A stretch of DNA of 64,000 nt from Nocardia pneumoniae NBRC 100136. GTDB lineage: Bacteria > Actinomycetota > Actinomycetes > Mycobacteriales > Mycobacteriaceae. The first letter of the stretch is position 1, and each line of letters starts with the position of its first letter. The stretch covers positions 62,001 to 126,000 of the forward strand of contig NZ_BAGF01000079.1 of assembly GCF_000308755.1 (NCBI RefSeq). The letters run 5' to 3'. Under the pieces are notes generated by a model. It saw nothing but the letters and a program-made list of their open reading frames with translations. It did no database searches and was not told where the DNA came from. This document shows, piece by piece, positions 24,157 to 31,963 of the stretch. The translations under genes and the position numbers were made by a program.

Positions 24157-25143
24157 TCACATCGGCGGCTCTGCCGAGGCGTGGTTGGCCCCGGTCGACG
24201 CGGGCGCGGCCGCGGACACGTTCAAGTGCCTGCGCGCGAACGCCAGCGTGCGGTGCAGCATGGCGGCCCGGTCCTGGGTGGTGCGGGCGTTCTGCGTGTT
24301 GATCTCCGCCACCGCGTGGCCGGTGAAGCCGGTGCGGACCAGACTCGCGCAGACCTCGGCGCACGGCTGGGTGCCCTCACCGGGAATCAGGTGTTCGTCG
24401 TGGGCGGCGCCGCGGCCGTCGGCCAGGTGCAGGTGGGCCAGACCGGGACCCATGCGGGCGGCCAGCGCCAGGGGATCGGCGCCCGCGGTCGCGGTGTGCG
24501 ACAGATCGAGGGTGTAGTGCCGGAAGCCGGTGTCGGTGGGGTCGTAGGACGGGCTGAACGCGGTGAGCGCCGGACCGGGCCCTCCGCGCCGGGCCAAGCG
24601 TTTGACCGCGCCTTCCCGCCTGCCGAACAGCGTGTCCGCCCGCATCGGGAACATGTTCTCCACCGCGACGATGATCGGGCTGTTCTCCTCCAGCTCGGCC
24701 ACCTGGGCGGCGAACCCCGCCGCGTAGCGGCGCTGCCAGCGGAACGGCGGGTGCACCACCACGGTGCGCGCGCCGAGCGCCTCCGCGGTGTACACGCTCC
24801 GCTCGAGTTTCGCGATCGGATCCGAGCCCCAAACCCGCTGCGAGATCAGCAGGCAAGGCGCGTGCACGGCGAGCACTGGGACACCGTATCGGCGCGAGTA
24901 GGTCTGCACGGTGGCGATGCTCTGACTCGCCGGTTCGGCCCAGACCATCAGTTCGACGCCGTCGTAACCGAGTTCGGCCGCGTAGCGGAACGCGGCCTCG
25001 GCGTTCTGCGGGTACACCGACGCCGTGGACAGGCCCACCTGGATCGGCGTCGACCGAGGCGCTGGCTTGTCCGGCGAACCGGCTTCGGTCCACGAGTCCG
25101 CCTGCCACGTCCCGTTCTCGCCTGCCTGCCCGATGTTCCCCAC
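24157..25143 (-). CDS. Sugar phosphate isomerase/epimerase-like TIM-barrel protein (AP endonuclease 2 family)
   Basis: This 328-residue xylose-isomerase-like TIM barrel starts at GTG 25143 with AGGAG upstream. Metal-ligand segments are visible: YDGVELMVW, VHAPCLLIS, VVHPPFRWQ, VAVENMFPM, TLDLSHTATAG, LAHLHLADG and VAEINTQN. These match the three-metal layout shared by endonuclease IV and hexulose-phosphate epimerases. The substrate cannot be predicted. It is followed 12 bases upstream by the disordered membrane protein gene and matches Rv0498 in place (from memory). Confidence 0.85.
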   Translation of the reverse strand: MGNIGQAGENGTWQADSWTEAGSPDKPAPRSTPIQVGLSTASVYPQNAEAAFRYAAELGYDGVELMVWAEPASQSIATVQTYSRRYGVPVLAVHAPCLLISQRVWGSDPIAKLERSVYTAEALGARTVVVHPPFRWQRRYAAGFAAQVAELEENSPIIVAVENMFPMRADTLFGRREGAVKRLARRGGPGPALTAFSPSYDPTDTGFRHYTLDLSHTATAGADPLALAARMGPGLAHLHLADGRGAAHDEHLIPGEGTQPCAEVCASLVRTGFTGHAVAEINTQNARTTQDRAAMLHRTLAFARRHLNVSAAAPASTGANHASAEPPM

Positions 25144-25155
25144 GGCCGCTCCTAC

Positions 25156-26790
25156 TCAGTTCGTGCTGAGGAGAAAGGCTAGTGGCCCCAACGTGACGAA
25201 GATGCCCACGACTACGGCTATCACAGTGCTGAGGATGTCGTCGGTCCTGCGCAGAATCCGCACGAGAGCCACCAAGCCGAGAATCACGATCATCGCCAGG
25301 GCCAGCGCCACCCAGGGCAGCATCTCCCACATGCGCTCGAAACCCTTGAACAGCAACATTCCCGCGATTGCCGCGCCGGTACTCTGGCCGCCCAGGATCA
25401 TCCATTGGCGCCGGTTGGCGTCGTCTTCCGCCTTCTTGGCCGCCCGCGACCGACGCGGCGACATCGCGCGTTCCCGCAGCGCCGACCGAGGCCGCTCGTC
25501 GGCTTCGCTCTCCTCGTCCTCGATGTCCAGGTCGATCGGCTCGTAGACATCGGTGGCGCCGTCCAGCTCCTCGACGTCGACCGCCGAACGAGCGGCGCCG
25601 CGCCTGCCGCGGCCGGTTCCGGCGCGCTCCGCCCGCTCCATGCCGTCCCGCAGCAGGTCGCCCGCGACCGTCTGCCCGGATACCAGTTGCTGGTCCTGGC
25701 TGGCCAGCGACCACGCGGCCGTCGGGATCCCGCCGGACTCCGGCGCCGGGTCGGGCGACTTGTGGCGGCGGGCGGACCAGGCCGGAAGGCCGTTCTCGCC
25801 CGTGGCGTTGCCCCGGGATGGTCGCCGGTGCGCCTCCGGCTGCGGGTCGGGGGGAAGCGGACGTCCCGGCTTCGACCGTGCGTCGGGCAGCGGGAGCGGC
25901 TCGGACTCGGGTGCGAAGCCGCCCGTGGCCGGTGACCAGGCCGCGGTGGCGGGCCCGAGTTCCTCGACCGCGTCGGCCGCCTCCGCCGCCTCGGCCGCTC
26001 TGCGCCTTGCCGCGCGGCCGCCCTGGACACCGTTGTGCTCGGGAAACCCATACGACTGGCTGCGCTCGGACCGGCCGAAGCCGGGCTCGTCGAATTCCCC
26101 GTGGCGGCTGCGGCCGAACTCGGCGGCACCGTGGCCGGGCAGCGCGTCCCGGCCGGACGGCTCGGGGGGGATGCCCTGCCAAGCTTCCTCCTCCGGCTCC
26201 TCCCGTCTGCGCCTGCGCCCGGAGCGCGGCGGCGTCTCCGGCACGGCGCCACTGGACAGCGGGTCCGGCTGGTACGGGACCGGCGCGGCCGAAAACAGTT
26301 CGGACACCGGCGTATCGGGCGAGAGCGGATCGTATGGCGAGCTGTGCCGTGTGGCGGAGGGCATCTCCCGGCCCGGCATCACCCTGCTCGACCAACCGGG
26401 GCTCGGATAGTCGCCCTGGGACGGCTCGTCGGCCCGCGGCGGTTCCGGCTGGGCATAACCGGCCAGCGGGTCGTACATCGAAATCGGGCCCGAGATGGGC
26501 GAATACGCGGCGGGATCCGGTTCGGGTTCCGGGGCGTAGGAAATCGGCTCGGGCCCGGGCGGGTCGTATGAGGGCGGCGCGTAGGCGGGCTCCTCCGCGA
26601 CGGAATCGGGCGCGGCGTGCGCGGAATGCCCGCCGCCCTCCCGGATGACCGGCAGGTCACCGGTCAGCTCGGCGACGGAGATGCCACGGCCGCTGCGGCG
26701 GCGTCTGCCGCCGCCGGACGAGGCGCCGCCCTGCTGGCCGTTGCGTGCCAGCAGCTCCGCGACCGACAGCTGTTTGGAATCCTCACTCAT
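25156..26790 (-). CDS. Large disordered membrane protein with C-terminal transmembrane segments
   Basis: This 544-residue protein has about 430 residues of Pro/Ser/Gly/Glu-rich disorder followed by three hydrophobic segments (GAAIAGMLLFKGFERM, LPWVALALAMIVILGLVALV and STVIAVVVGIFVTLGPLAF) that end almost at the C-terminus. Near the N-terminus the short motif SVAEL occurs twice (LSVAELLARNGQ and ISVAELTGDLPV). The C-terminus corresponds to Rv0497 (from memory), but the Nocardia-type linker is much longer. ATG 26790 overlaps the ppx stop. The role is unknown; the motif suggests a docking function in the cytoplasm. Confidence 0.82.
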   Translation of the reverse strand: MSEDSKQLSVAELLARNGQQGGASSGGGRRRRSGRGISVAELTGDLPVIREGGGHSAHAAPDSVAEEPAYAPPSYDPPGPEPISYAPEPEPDPAAYSPISGPISMYDPLAGYAQPEPPRADEPSQGDYPSPGWSSRVMPGREMPSATRHSSPYDPLSPDTPVSELFSAAPVPYQPDPLSSGAVPETPPRSGRRRRREEPEEEAWQGIPPEPSGRDALPGHGAAEFGRSRHGEFDEPGFGRSERSQSYGFPEHNGVQGGRAARRRAAEAAEAADAVEELGPATAAWSPATGGFAPESEPLPLPDARSKPGRPLPPDPQPEAHRRPSRGNATGENGLPAWSARRHKSPDPAPESGGIPTAAWSLASQDQQLVSGQTVAGDLLRDGMERAERAGTGRGRRGAARSAVDVEELDGATDVYEPIDLDIEDEESEADERPRSALRERAMSPRRSRAAKKAEDDANRRQWMILGGQSTGAAIAGMLLFKGFERMWEMLPWVALALAMIVILGLVALVRILRRTDDILSTVIAVVVGIFVTLGPLAFLLSTN

Positions 26791-27821
26791 GACGACACCG
26801 TCCCGATCGGGCCCGACAGCGGCGCGCCACCACCGGGCGCCGGCTTACCGTCCGCGGCCGCCGGGCCCGCCGAGTAGATTGCTTCGGGTCCACCATTCAT
26901 ATCGGTATCCAGTTTGCGCAGGATGAGTCCTTCGCGCAGCGCCCACGGACAAATCTCCAACGTATCCAGCGACAGTGCCCGCATACTCGCCTCCGCGACC
27001 AGTGCGCCAGCCACCAATTGCTGTGACCGATCGGAACTTACGCCTTCCAATTCTGCACGGTCCGACGCCGTCATCCGCGAGATGAACGCAATCAGTTGGC
27101 GCAGACCTGAGCTGGTCAGTGTACGGCGCACCCGTGGGCCCGCGCCGGAAGGAGCCGCCCCGGTCAGTCTGGCCAGCGATCGAAACGTCTTCGACGTGCC
27201 GACGGCGAGGTCGGGTTTGCCCGGCTCGAGCAGCTTCTTCGCCGGAACCACCAGCTCGGCGTCGAGCCAGTCGCGCAGCACGGCCACCCGGCGCTTGCCC
27301 GGCGGATCCTCGCGCAGCCACTCCCTCGTCAAGCGGCCCGCACCCAGTTGCAGCGACAACGCGACGTCCGGTTCCTCGTCGCCGCCGTTGGTCATCTCCA
27401 GCGATCCGCCACCGATGTCCAGATTGAGAATGCGCCCTGCGCTCCAGCCGTACCATCGGCGCACCGCGAGGAAAGTCAGCCGCGCCTCATCGACGCCGGA
27501 CAGTACCCGCAGGTCGACGCCGGTGGACGCGCGCACCTCGGCGAGCACCTCGTCGGAGTTGGTCGCCTCGCGCAGCGCCGAGGTGGCGAACGGCATCAGC
27601 TCCACGCACCCGGAGGTCTGGGCGATGCTGGCGAATTCCGCGACGGTGTCGATCAGCCGCTGCGCGCCCACCTCGGTGATGCGGCCGGCGTCGTCGATGT
27701 TCTCCGACAGCCGCAAGGTCGCCTTCGTCGAGCTCATGGGCAGGGGGTGACCGCCACGATGCGCGTCCACCACCAGCAGGTGAACGGTATTGCTTCCGAC
27801 GTCGAGTACCCCAAGCCGCAC
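26787..27821 (-). CDS. ppx: Exopolyphosphatase / pppGpp phosphohydrolase family protein
   Basis: This 344-residue Ppx/GppA family enzyme hydrolyses polyphosphate or pppGpp. It shows the actin-like phosphate 1 motif LGVLDVGSNTVHLLVVD, ATSALREATNSDEV, and the phosphate 2 motif ILNLDIGGGSLEM. It is a two-domain short form without the C-terminal HD extension, like mycobacterial Rv0496. GTG 27821 is chosen because it gives the conserved VRLGVLDVGS start. The stop overlaps the disordered membrane protein gene. Proximity to senX3-regX3 fits phosphate metabolism. Confidence 0.9.
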   Translation of the reverse strand: MRLGVLDVGSNTVHLLVVDAHRGGHPLPMSSTKATLRLSENIDDAGRITEVGAQRLIDTVAEFASIAQTSGCVELMPFATSALREATNSDEVLAEVRASTGVDLRVLSGVDEARLTFLAVRRWYGWSAGRILNLDIGGGSLEMTNGGDEEPDVALSLQLGAGRLTREWLREDPPGKRRVAVLRDWLDAELVVPAKKLLEPGKPDLAVGTSKTFRSLARLTGAAPSGAGPRVRRTLTSSGLRQLIAFISRMTASDRAELEGVSSDRSQQLVAGALVAEASMRALSLDTLEICPWALREGLILRKLDTDMNGGPEAIYSAGPAAADGKPAPGGGAPLSGPIGTVSS

Positions 27822-27886
27822 ATGAACACGGTACTGGGTGCCGCGGCACTTCAGCCCAGGCGATCGAACTGTTAGCGTCCTAATTC

Positions 27887-28759
27887 GTGACGGTAGGCGC
27901 ATCCGCGAGCAGCCCGACCCGGTCCCGACCAGCGAGGAAGATCGACCCGGCCCCCGAAGTCGATCTCGACTTTCCCCGGGAATGGATCGAGTTCGTCGAT
28001 CCGGCAAACGACGAGCATCTGATCGTCGCCGATTTGACCTGGCTGCTGTCGAGATGGACGTGCGTGTTCGGCACCCCCGCCTGTCAGGGCATTCTGGCCG
28101 ACCGGCCGGACGACGGATGCTGCTCGCACGGCGCCTTCCTCTCCGACGACGACGACCGCAAGCGACTGCAACGCGCTGTGAAAATGCTCACACCGCAGGA
28201 TTGGCAGCTGCGGGACGAGGCCACGAACGCGGACGGCAAGGTCACCAAGAACGGCTATCTGGAGCTCGACGAACTGGACGACGAGCCCGCGCTGCGCACC
28301 CGCCGGTTCGACGGCGCGTGCATCTTCCTGAACCGTCCCGGCTTCGCGGGCGGCGTCGGCTGCGCCTTGCACACCATGGCCCTGCGCCGCGGCATCGAAC
28401 CGCTGGAGGTGAAGCCGGACGTGTGCTGGCAGCTCCCCATCCGGCGCACCCAGGACTGGGTGGACCGTCCCGACGGCGTGCAGATCCTGCGCACCACGAT
28501 CACCGAGTACGACCGCCGCGGCTGGGGTCCGGGCGGAGCCGACCTGGACTGGTACTGCTCCGGCTCCCCCGACGCCCACGTCGGCAGCAGACCGGTCTGG
28601 CAGACCTACGCGCCGGAGCTGACCGAGCTGATCGGTGCGCCCGCCTACGAGGAGCTGGCCAGACACTGCAAGCGCAGGGAAGGTCTGGGCCTGATCGCCG
28701 TGCATCCGGCCACCGTGCACGCCGAGCGGATGCGCGATTCCACCCGCCCGTCCGCCTGA
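27887..28759 (+). CDS. Cysteine-rich conserved protein (YkgJ/DUF3109-like)
   Basis: This 290-residue cytoplasmic protein corresponds to Rv0495c by position. It has a cysteine cluster, CVFGTPACQGILADRPDDGC followed by CSHGAF, and further cysteines in GFAGGVGCALH, KPDVCWQLPI and LDWYCSGS. Such spacing resembles YkgJ/DUF3109 proteins proposed to hold a metal cluster. The GTG at 27887 lies eight bases after a TAGCGT -10 hexamer (27873-27878), so the mRNA is probably leaderless. It is divergent from ppx. Confidence 0.8.
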   Translation: MTVGASASSPTRSRPARKIDPAPEVDLDFPREWIEFVDPANDEHLIVADLTWLLSRWTCVFGTPACQGILADRPDDGCCSHGAFLSDDDDRKRLQRAVKMLTPQDWQLRDEATNADGKVTKNGYLELDELDDEPALRTRRFDGACIFLNRPGFAGGVGCALHTMALRRGIEPLEVKPDVCWQLPIRRTQDWVDRPDGVQILRTTITEYDRRGWGPGGADLDWYCSGSPDAHVGSRPVWQTYAPELTELIGAPAYEELARHCKRREGLGLIAVHPATVHAERMRDSTRPSA

Positions 28760-28858
28760 TCGTTTGCCGGCCGAGCGCTCGCTCGCTGCGCCCGTGCACG
28801 CGGCGGGTTCACTCCCTCGCCATGCGAGCTTCACCCGAATGGGGTTTGATGTGCCGCT

Positions 28859-29188
28859 ATGTCGAAGAAAGTTCTCACCGTGGCGACCATCGCACTGGGC
28901 GCCGCCATCTCGCTGACCGGAGTAGCCCACGCGGAGCCGAACGGCGACCCGCACAAGTTCTACGACTTCACCTCGGAGTTCGTGGCGGCCACCGACCCGG
29001 CGGCGGTCAACGCCAAGGCAGCGGGCAAGCTGCTGATCGCGAGCCCGTACGGCACCTCGCACACCATCGCCTGCCGCGGCACCAACACCGCTGACCTCTA
29101 CGACTGCATGCAGGAAGACGATCTGGGCTGGATCACCCTGCAGAAGACCGAAACCCCGCTCGGCACCACCTGGATCTACTTCCCCTGA
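28859..29188 (+). CDS. Small secreted protein, 109 residues
   Basis: ATG 28859 opens a clear signal peptide (KKVLTVATIALGAAISLTGVA) cleaved after AHA. The mature 83 residues contain two cysteines, in HTIACRGTN and LYDCMQEDD, likely one disulfide, and aromatic C-terminal GTTWIYFP. No family recognised. A 12-pair hairpin follows the stop at 29206. Confidence 0.72.
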   Translation: MSKKVLTVATIALGAAISLTGVAHAEPNGDPHKFYDFTSEFVAATDPAAVNAKAAGKLLIASPYGTSHTIACRGTNTADLYDCMQEDDLGWITLQKTETPLGTTWIYFP

Positions 29189-29205
29189 CGTATAGGACGC
29201 AAGAC

Positions 29206-29233
29206 AGCCGAGGGCGCCGCAGCGCCCTCGGCT
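29206..29233 (+). terminator. Terminator hairpin after the 109-residue secreted protein gene
   Basis: Agccgagggcgc at 29206-29217 pairs perfectly with 29222-29233 around a CGCA loop. There is no clear T run. Confidence 0.65.
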
Positions 29234-29236
29234 GAT

Positions 29237-29360
29237 CCGCCTCTCCGGGTCTTCAGGCCGTACTAGTGAGGAGTGCGGGATTCGCGTTCAGGTCCTGCGT
29301 TGGGTGCCACTCGTGTTCTGGGCGTGCCCGGGGAGTTACCCATGTGCTCACGAAATCAGT
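29237..29360. repeat. Dispersed repeat, copy 1
   Basis: This segment shares a core of about 125 bases with 42468-42598 at roughly 80 percent identity by eye. Matching blocks in order are gtcttcaggccgtactagt, gttcaggtcct.cgttgggt, a block ending cgtgcccggggagttaccc, and tgtgctcacgaaa.cag. Copy 1 lies between the secreted protein gene and regX3. Confidence 0.7.
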
Positions 29361-29381
29361 TGTTGCCTTCGTGAGCACATG
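29341..29381. terminator. Hairpin downstream of regX3
   Basis: Catgtgctcacgaa (29341-29354) pairs perfectly with ttcgtgagcacatg (29368-29381) around a 13-base loop. It begins inside the repeat copy and lies 20 bases beyond the regX3 stop, so it likely terminates that operon. Confidence 0.6.
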
Positions 29382-29401
29382 GGGTGTCACCCGGTGTGTG
29401 C

Positions 29402-30091
29402 TTACGCTTCGAGTTTGTAGCCGAGGCCGCGGACGGTGACCAGGTGTTCCGGCTTGGCCGGGTCGGCCTCGATCTTCGAGCGCAGCCGCTTGACGTGCAC
29501 ATCCAGGGTCTTGGTGTCGCCGACATAGTCCGCGCCCCACACGCGGTCGATCAGCTGACCGCGGGTGAGCACTCGCCCGGAATTGCGCAGCAGGTATTCC
29601 AGCAGGTCGAATTCCTTGAGCGGCAACGTGACCGGCTTGCCGTTCACCATGACGGTGTGCCGGTCGACGTCCATCCGGACCGGACCGGCCTCCAGCACGC
29701 CGCTCTCGCTGGAACCGTCCAGCTCGTCGCCCGCGCCGCGGCGCAGCACCGCGCGGATGCGCGCGATGAGCTCGCGCGCGGAATACGGCTTGGTGACGTA
29801 GTCGTCAGCGCCGAGTTCCAGGCCGACCACCTTATCGATTTCGCTGTCGCGCGCGGTGACCATGATCACCGGGACGCCGCTGCGGGTGCGCAGCTGCTTG
29901 CACACGTCCGTGCCGCTCATGCCGGGCAGCATGAGATCGAGCAGGACGATGTCCGCCCCGGACCGGTCGAACTCGGCGAGCGCGGACGGCCCGTCACCGA
30001 CCACGGTGACCTCGAAACCCTCCTTGCGCAGCAGGAACGCGAGCGGATCGGCCAGCGACTCCTCATCCTCGACGATCAGAACACTCGTCAT
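29402..30091 (-). CDS. regX3: Response regulator RegX3
   Basis: This 229-residue OmpR-family regulator controls the phosphate starvation response. The receiver has the phosphoacceptor Asp52 in DIVLLDLMLPGMSG, acidic residues in VEDEESL and Lys in DYVTKPYSARELI. The C-terminal winged helix reads LPLKEFDLLEYLLRN and DTKTLDVHVKRLRSKIE. The ATG at 30091 overlaps the senX3 stop as ATGA. Compared with M. tuberculosis the gene order senX3-regX3 is the same but without repeat DNA between the two genes. Confidence 0.95.
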   Translation of the reverse strand: MTSVLIVEDEESLADPLAFLLRKEGFEVTVVGDGPSALAEFDRSGADIVLLDLMLPGMSGTDVCKQLRTRSGVPVIMVTARDSEIDKVVGLELGADDYVTKPYSARELIARIRAVLRRGAGDELDGSSESGVLEAGPVRMDVDRHTVMVNGKPVTLPLKEFDLLEYLLRNSGRVLTRGQLIDRVWGADYVGDTKTLDVHVKRLRSKIEADPAKPEHLVTVRGLGYKLEA

Positions 30092-31323
30092 CTGCGTGCC
30101 TCCACACCATTCGGTCGGCCCGGACCCGAGGGACGCGGGCTTGTTTCTATCGTGCTCACCACAGTGCCGTCGTGGTCGTCGTCGGCGCCTGCTTCGTGGT
30201 GAGCGGGTATACGCAAGGTGAACGTCGATCCGGTGCCCAACTTGCTCCACAGGGTGATTTCCCCGTTGTGGTTGGCGGCCACGTGTTTGACGATAGCCAG
30301 GCCGAGCCCGGTTCCGCCGGTGGCGCGGGAACGCGCCTTGTCGGACCGGAAGAATCGTTCGAACACCCGCTCCTGGTCTTCCTTGGCGATGCCGATGCCG
30401 CGGTCGGTGACCGCCATCGCGACGTGATCGCCCCGCAGCGAGCGGCTCACCGACACGTGCGAGCCGGGCGGCGAGTAGGCGATGGCGTTCTCCACCAGGT
30501 TGGACAGGGCGGTGACCAGCAGCGTTTCATCGCCGAGCACCTCGAGACCGCTCGGCCGGTCGGTGCTGACCGTGATACCCGCGGCCTCGGCGGCGGTGCG
30601 CGAGCGGTCGACCGCCTGCATCACCACCGTGTCCACGTCGACCACTTCCAGCTCGGGCAGCTTCTCCGCGCCCTGGAGGCGCGAGAGCGCGATGAGTTCG
30701 GTCACCATCTTGCCGAGGCGGCGGGATTCGCCGAGCACGCGCTGACCGAAGTGACGCACGGCCTCCGGGTCCTCCGCCGATTCCAGCAGAGCTTCGGCCA
30801 GCAGGCTCATCGCGCCGACCGGGGTCTTGAGCTCATGGCTGACGTTGGCGACGAAGTCGCGCCGGGTGGCTTCCATGCGCGCCTGCTCGGAATCGTCGTC
30901 GGCGAACAGCACGGTGAACGTGGTCTCTTCGCGCGACAGTTGCCTGGCGACACCGCGCACGGCGATGCGCCCGCGGCCGGGAACGGGGTTCTTGGCGGTC
31001 AGGTCGAACTCGGCGGACTCGCCGGTGGCGAGCACTTTCTCCACCGCGGCCCAGGCACGCTCGTCGAGCAGACGGTTGCGGACCAGGCCGAGTTCCTCCG
31101 CGCGCGGGTTGACCAGCACGACGTCGCGGTATTCGTCGACCACCGCGATGCCGCTCTCGGAGGCGAGCACGATCAGGTCGAGGACCTGCGACATGGTGAG
31201 GCCGGACTCAGCTTGCCTGCGGGCGGCCTGCCTGGCATTGACATACGGGATCAGTAGCCCGCCGACTGCCAGGCCGACGACAGCCGCGACGACTGCCAAG
31301 AGCACGGCCTGGGGAACACTCAC
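30088..31323 (-). CDS. senX3: Sensor histidine kinase SenX3
   Basis: This is a 411-residue membrane kinase of the phosphate-sensing pair. One strong N-terminal membrane segment (AVLLAVVAAVVGLAVGGLLI) is followed by a PAS-like region (VVDEYRDVVLVNPRAEEL), the H-box FVANVSHELKTPVGAMSLL, and the ATPase blocks NLVENAIAYSPPG, VTDRGIGIAKEDQERVFERF and GTGLGLAIVKHV. The only sizeable loop is cytoplasmic. Known homologues respond through the Pst/PhoU system rather than by binding a ligand. Confidence 0.95.
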   Translation of the reverse strand: MSVPQAVLLAVVAAVVGLAVGGLLIPYVNARQAARRQAESGLTMSQVLDLIVLASESGIAVVDEYRDVVLVNPRAEELGLVRNRLLDERAWAAVEKVLATGESAEFDLTAKNPVPGRGRIAVRGVARQLSREETTFTVLFADDDSEQARMEATRRDFVANVSHELKTPVGAMSLLAEALLESAEDPEAVRHFGQRVLGESRRLGKMVTELIALSRLQGAEKLPELEVVDVDTVVMQAVDRSRTAAEAAGITVSTDRPSGLEVLGDETLLVTALSNLVENAIAYSPPGSHVSVSRSLRGDHVAMAVTDRGIGIAKEDQERVFERFFRSDKARSRATGGTGLGLAIVKHVAANHNGEITLWSKLGTGSTFTLRIPAHHEAGADDDHDGTVVSTIETSPRPSGPGRPNGVEARR

Positions 31324-31382
31324 ACTTGAATCGTACGGTCGCCGACCGGTCGGCCAACTCCGGGTACACGATGTTTCGCGCA

Positions 31383-31402
31383 GGTCATAGCACCTTATGA
31401 CC
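31383..31402. promoter_or_regulatory. Palindrome upstream of senX3
   Basis: GGTCATA-gcacct-TATGACC at 31383-31402 is a perfect inverted repeat with seven-base arms and lies 60 bases before the senX3 start. It may contain the -10 element or bind a regulator. Confidence 0.45.
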
Positions 31403-31404
31403 CC

Positions 31405-31431
31405 GTTAGCCGCACGTTTACGCGGTGTTAG
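31405..31431. promoter_or_regulatory. PHO-box-like direct repeats upstream of senX3
   Basis: Three related units, GTTAG at 31405, GTTTA at 31416 and GTTAG at 31427, are spaced exactly 11 bases apart. This is the layout of actinobacterial PhoP/RegX3 sites. The position fits autoregulation of senX3-regX3. Confidence 0.45.
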
Positions 31432-31464
31432 ATGGCGCGTTTCCGGGACGTATTCACCGGCCGG

Positions 31465-31872
31465 TCAGTCTGCTTCGAGGTCCGCCTCGGCCAGCGCCTG
31501 GTTCACCGCCCTGCCGTGTTTGTCCACCCAGTCGCCGAGGGCATAGATGGGGATCAGCAGGTCTTCGCCCGCCGCGGTCAGCTCGTATTCCACCCGGGGC
31601 GGTGCCTCGGCGTAGCGGTGGCGGCGCACCAGCGTCATCTGTTCCATGCGGCGCAGGGTCTGGGTCAGCATCTTCTGGCTGATCCCGCCGATCGCCGCGC
31701 GCAGCTCGCCGGGGCGCATCGGACCCTCGCGCAGCATGTACACGACCACCGGCAACCAGGAGTTGCCGAAGATGTCCACACCCATCCGGGCCGGGCAGTC
31801 GGATTCGAAGTCGCCGTAGGGCGCGAATTCGACCCGCTCGGCGGTGCTCGGTTCGGTCGGGGCTGCGCTCAC
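31465..31872 (-). CDS. HxlR-family transcriptional regulator
   Basis: This 135-residue winged-helix regulator has CPARMGVDIFGNSWLPVVVY, LREGPMRPGELRAAIGGISQ as the recognition region, and KMLTQTLRRMEQMTLVRRH, all typical of HxlR proteins. One cysteine in the conserved N-terminal position (ESDCPAR) could sense oxidants or electrophiles. GTG 31872 is given as start. The gene is divergent from a nucleotide-dependent oxidoreductase, the usual arrangement for an HxlR regulator and its target. Confidence 0.88.
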   Translation of the reverse strand: MSAAPTEPSTAERVEFAPYGDFESDCPARMGVDIFGNSWLPVVVYMLREGPMRPGELRAAIGGISQKMLTQTLRRMEQMTLVRRHRYAEAPPRVEYELTAAGEDLLIPIYALGDWVDKHGRAVNQALAEADLEAD

Positions 31873-31897
31873 CGCTCCAGCTTGCCACCGACGTTGC

Positions 31898-31911
31898 GCA
31901 CCCCGAGGTGC
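31898..31911. promoter_or_regulatory. Possible HxlR operator
   Basis: GCACC-ccga-GGTGC at 31898-31911 is a short perfect inverted repeat in the divergent promoter between the HxlR gene and the reductase gene. HxlR sites are usually short palindromes of this kind. Functional support is by position only. Confidence 0.35.
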
Positions 31912-31963
31912 CTATCGGAATTCGTAGCGTCGATGCCGAACGCTTTTCGAGTGAGGAGTTGCA

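Noticed and set aside
23110..25182. A 690-codon plus-strand open frame across the thioesterase and isomerase genes
   Set aside because: It crosses the boundary of two convincing minus-strand genes and has shadow-frame composition.
25156..26395. Alternative minus-strand frame of several hundred codons within the disordered membrane protein gene
   Set aside because: It is an Arg-rich alternate frame of repetitive Pro/Ser/Gly codons with no domain; the annotated frame ends in plausible membrane segments.
29237..29360. Repeat copy 1 as part of an insertion sequence
   Set aside because: No transposase, terminal inverted repeats or target duplication can be seen around either copy.
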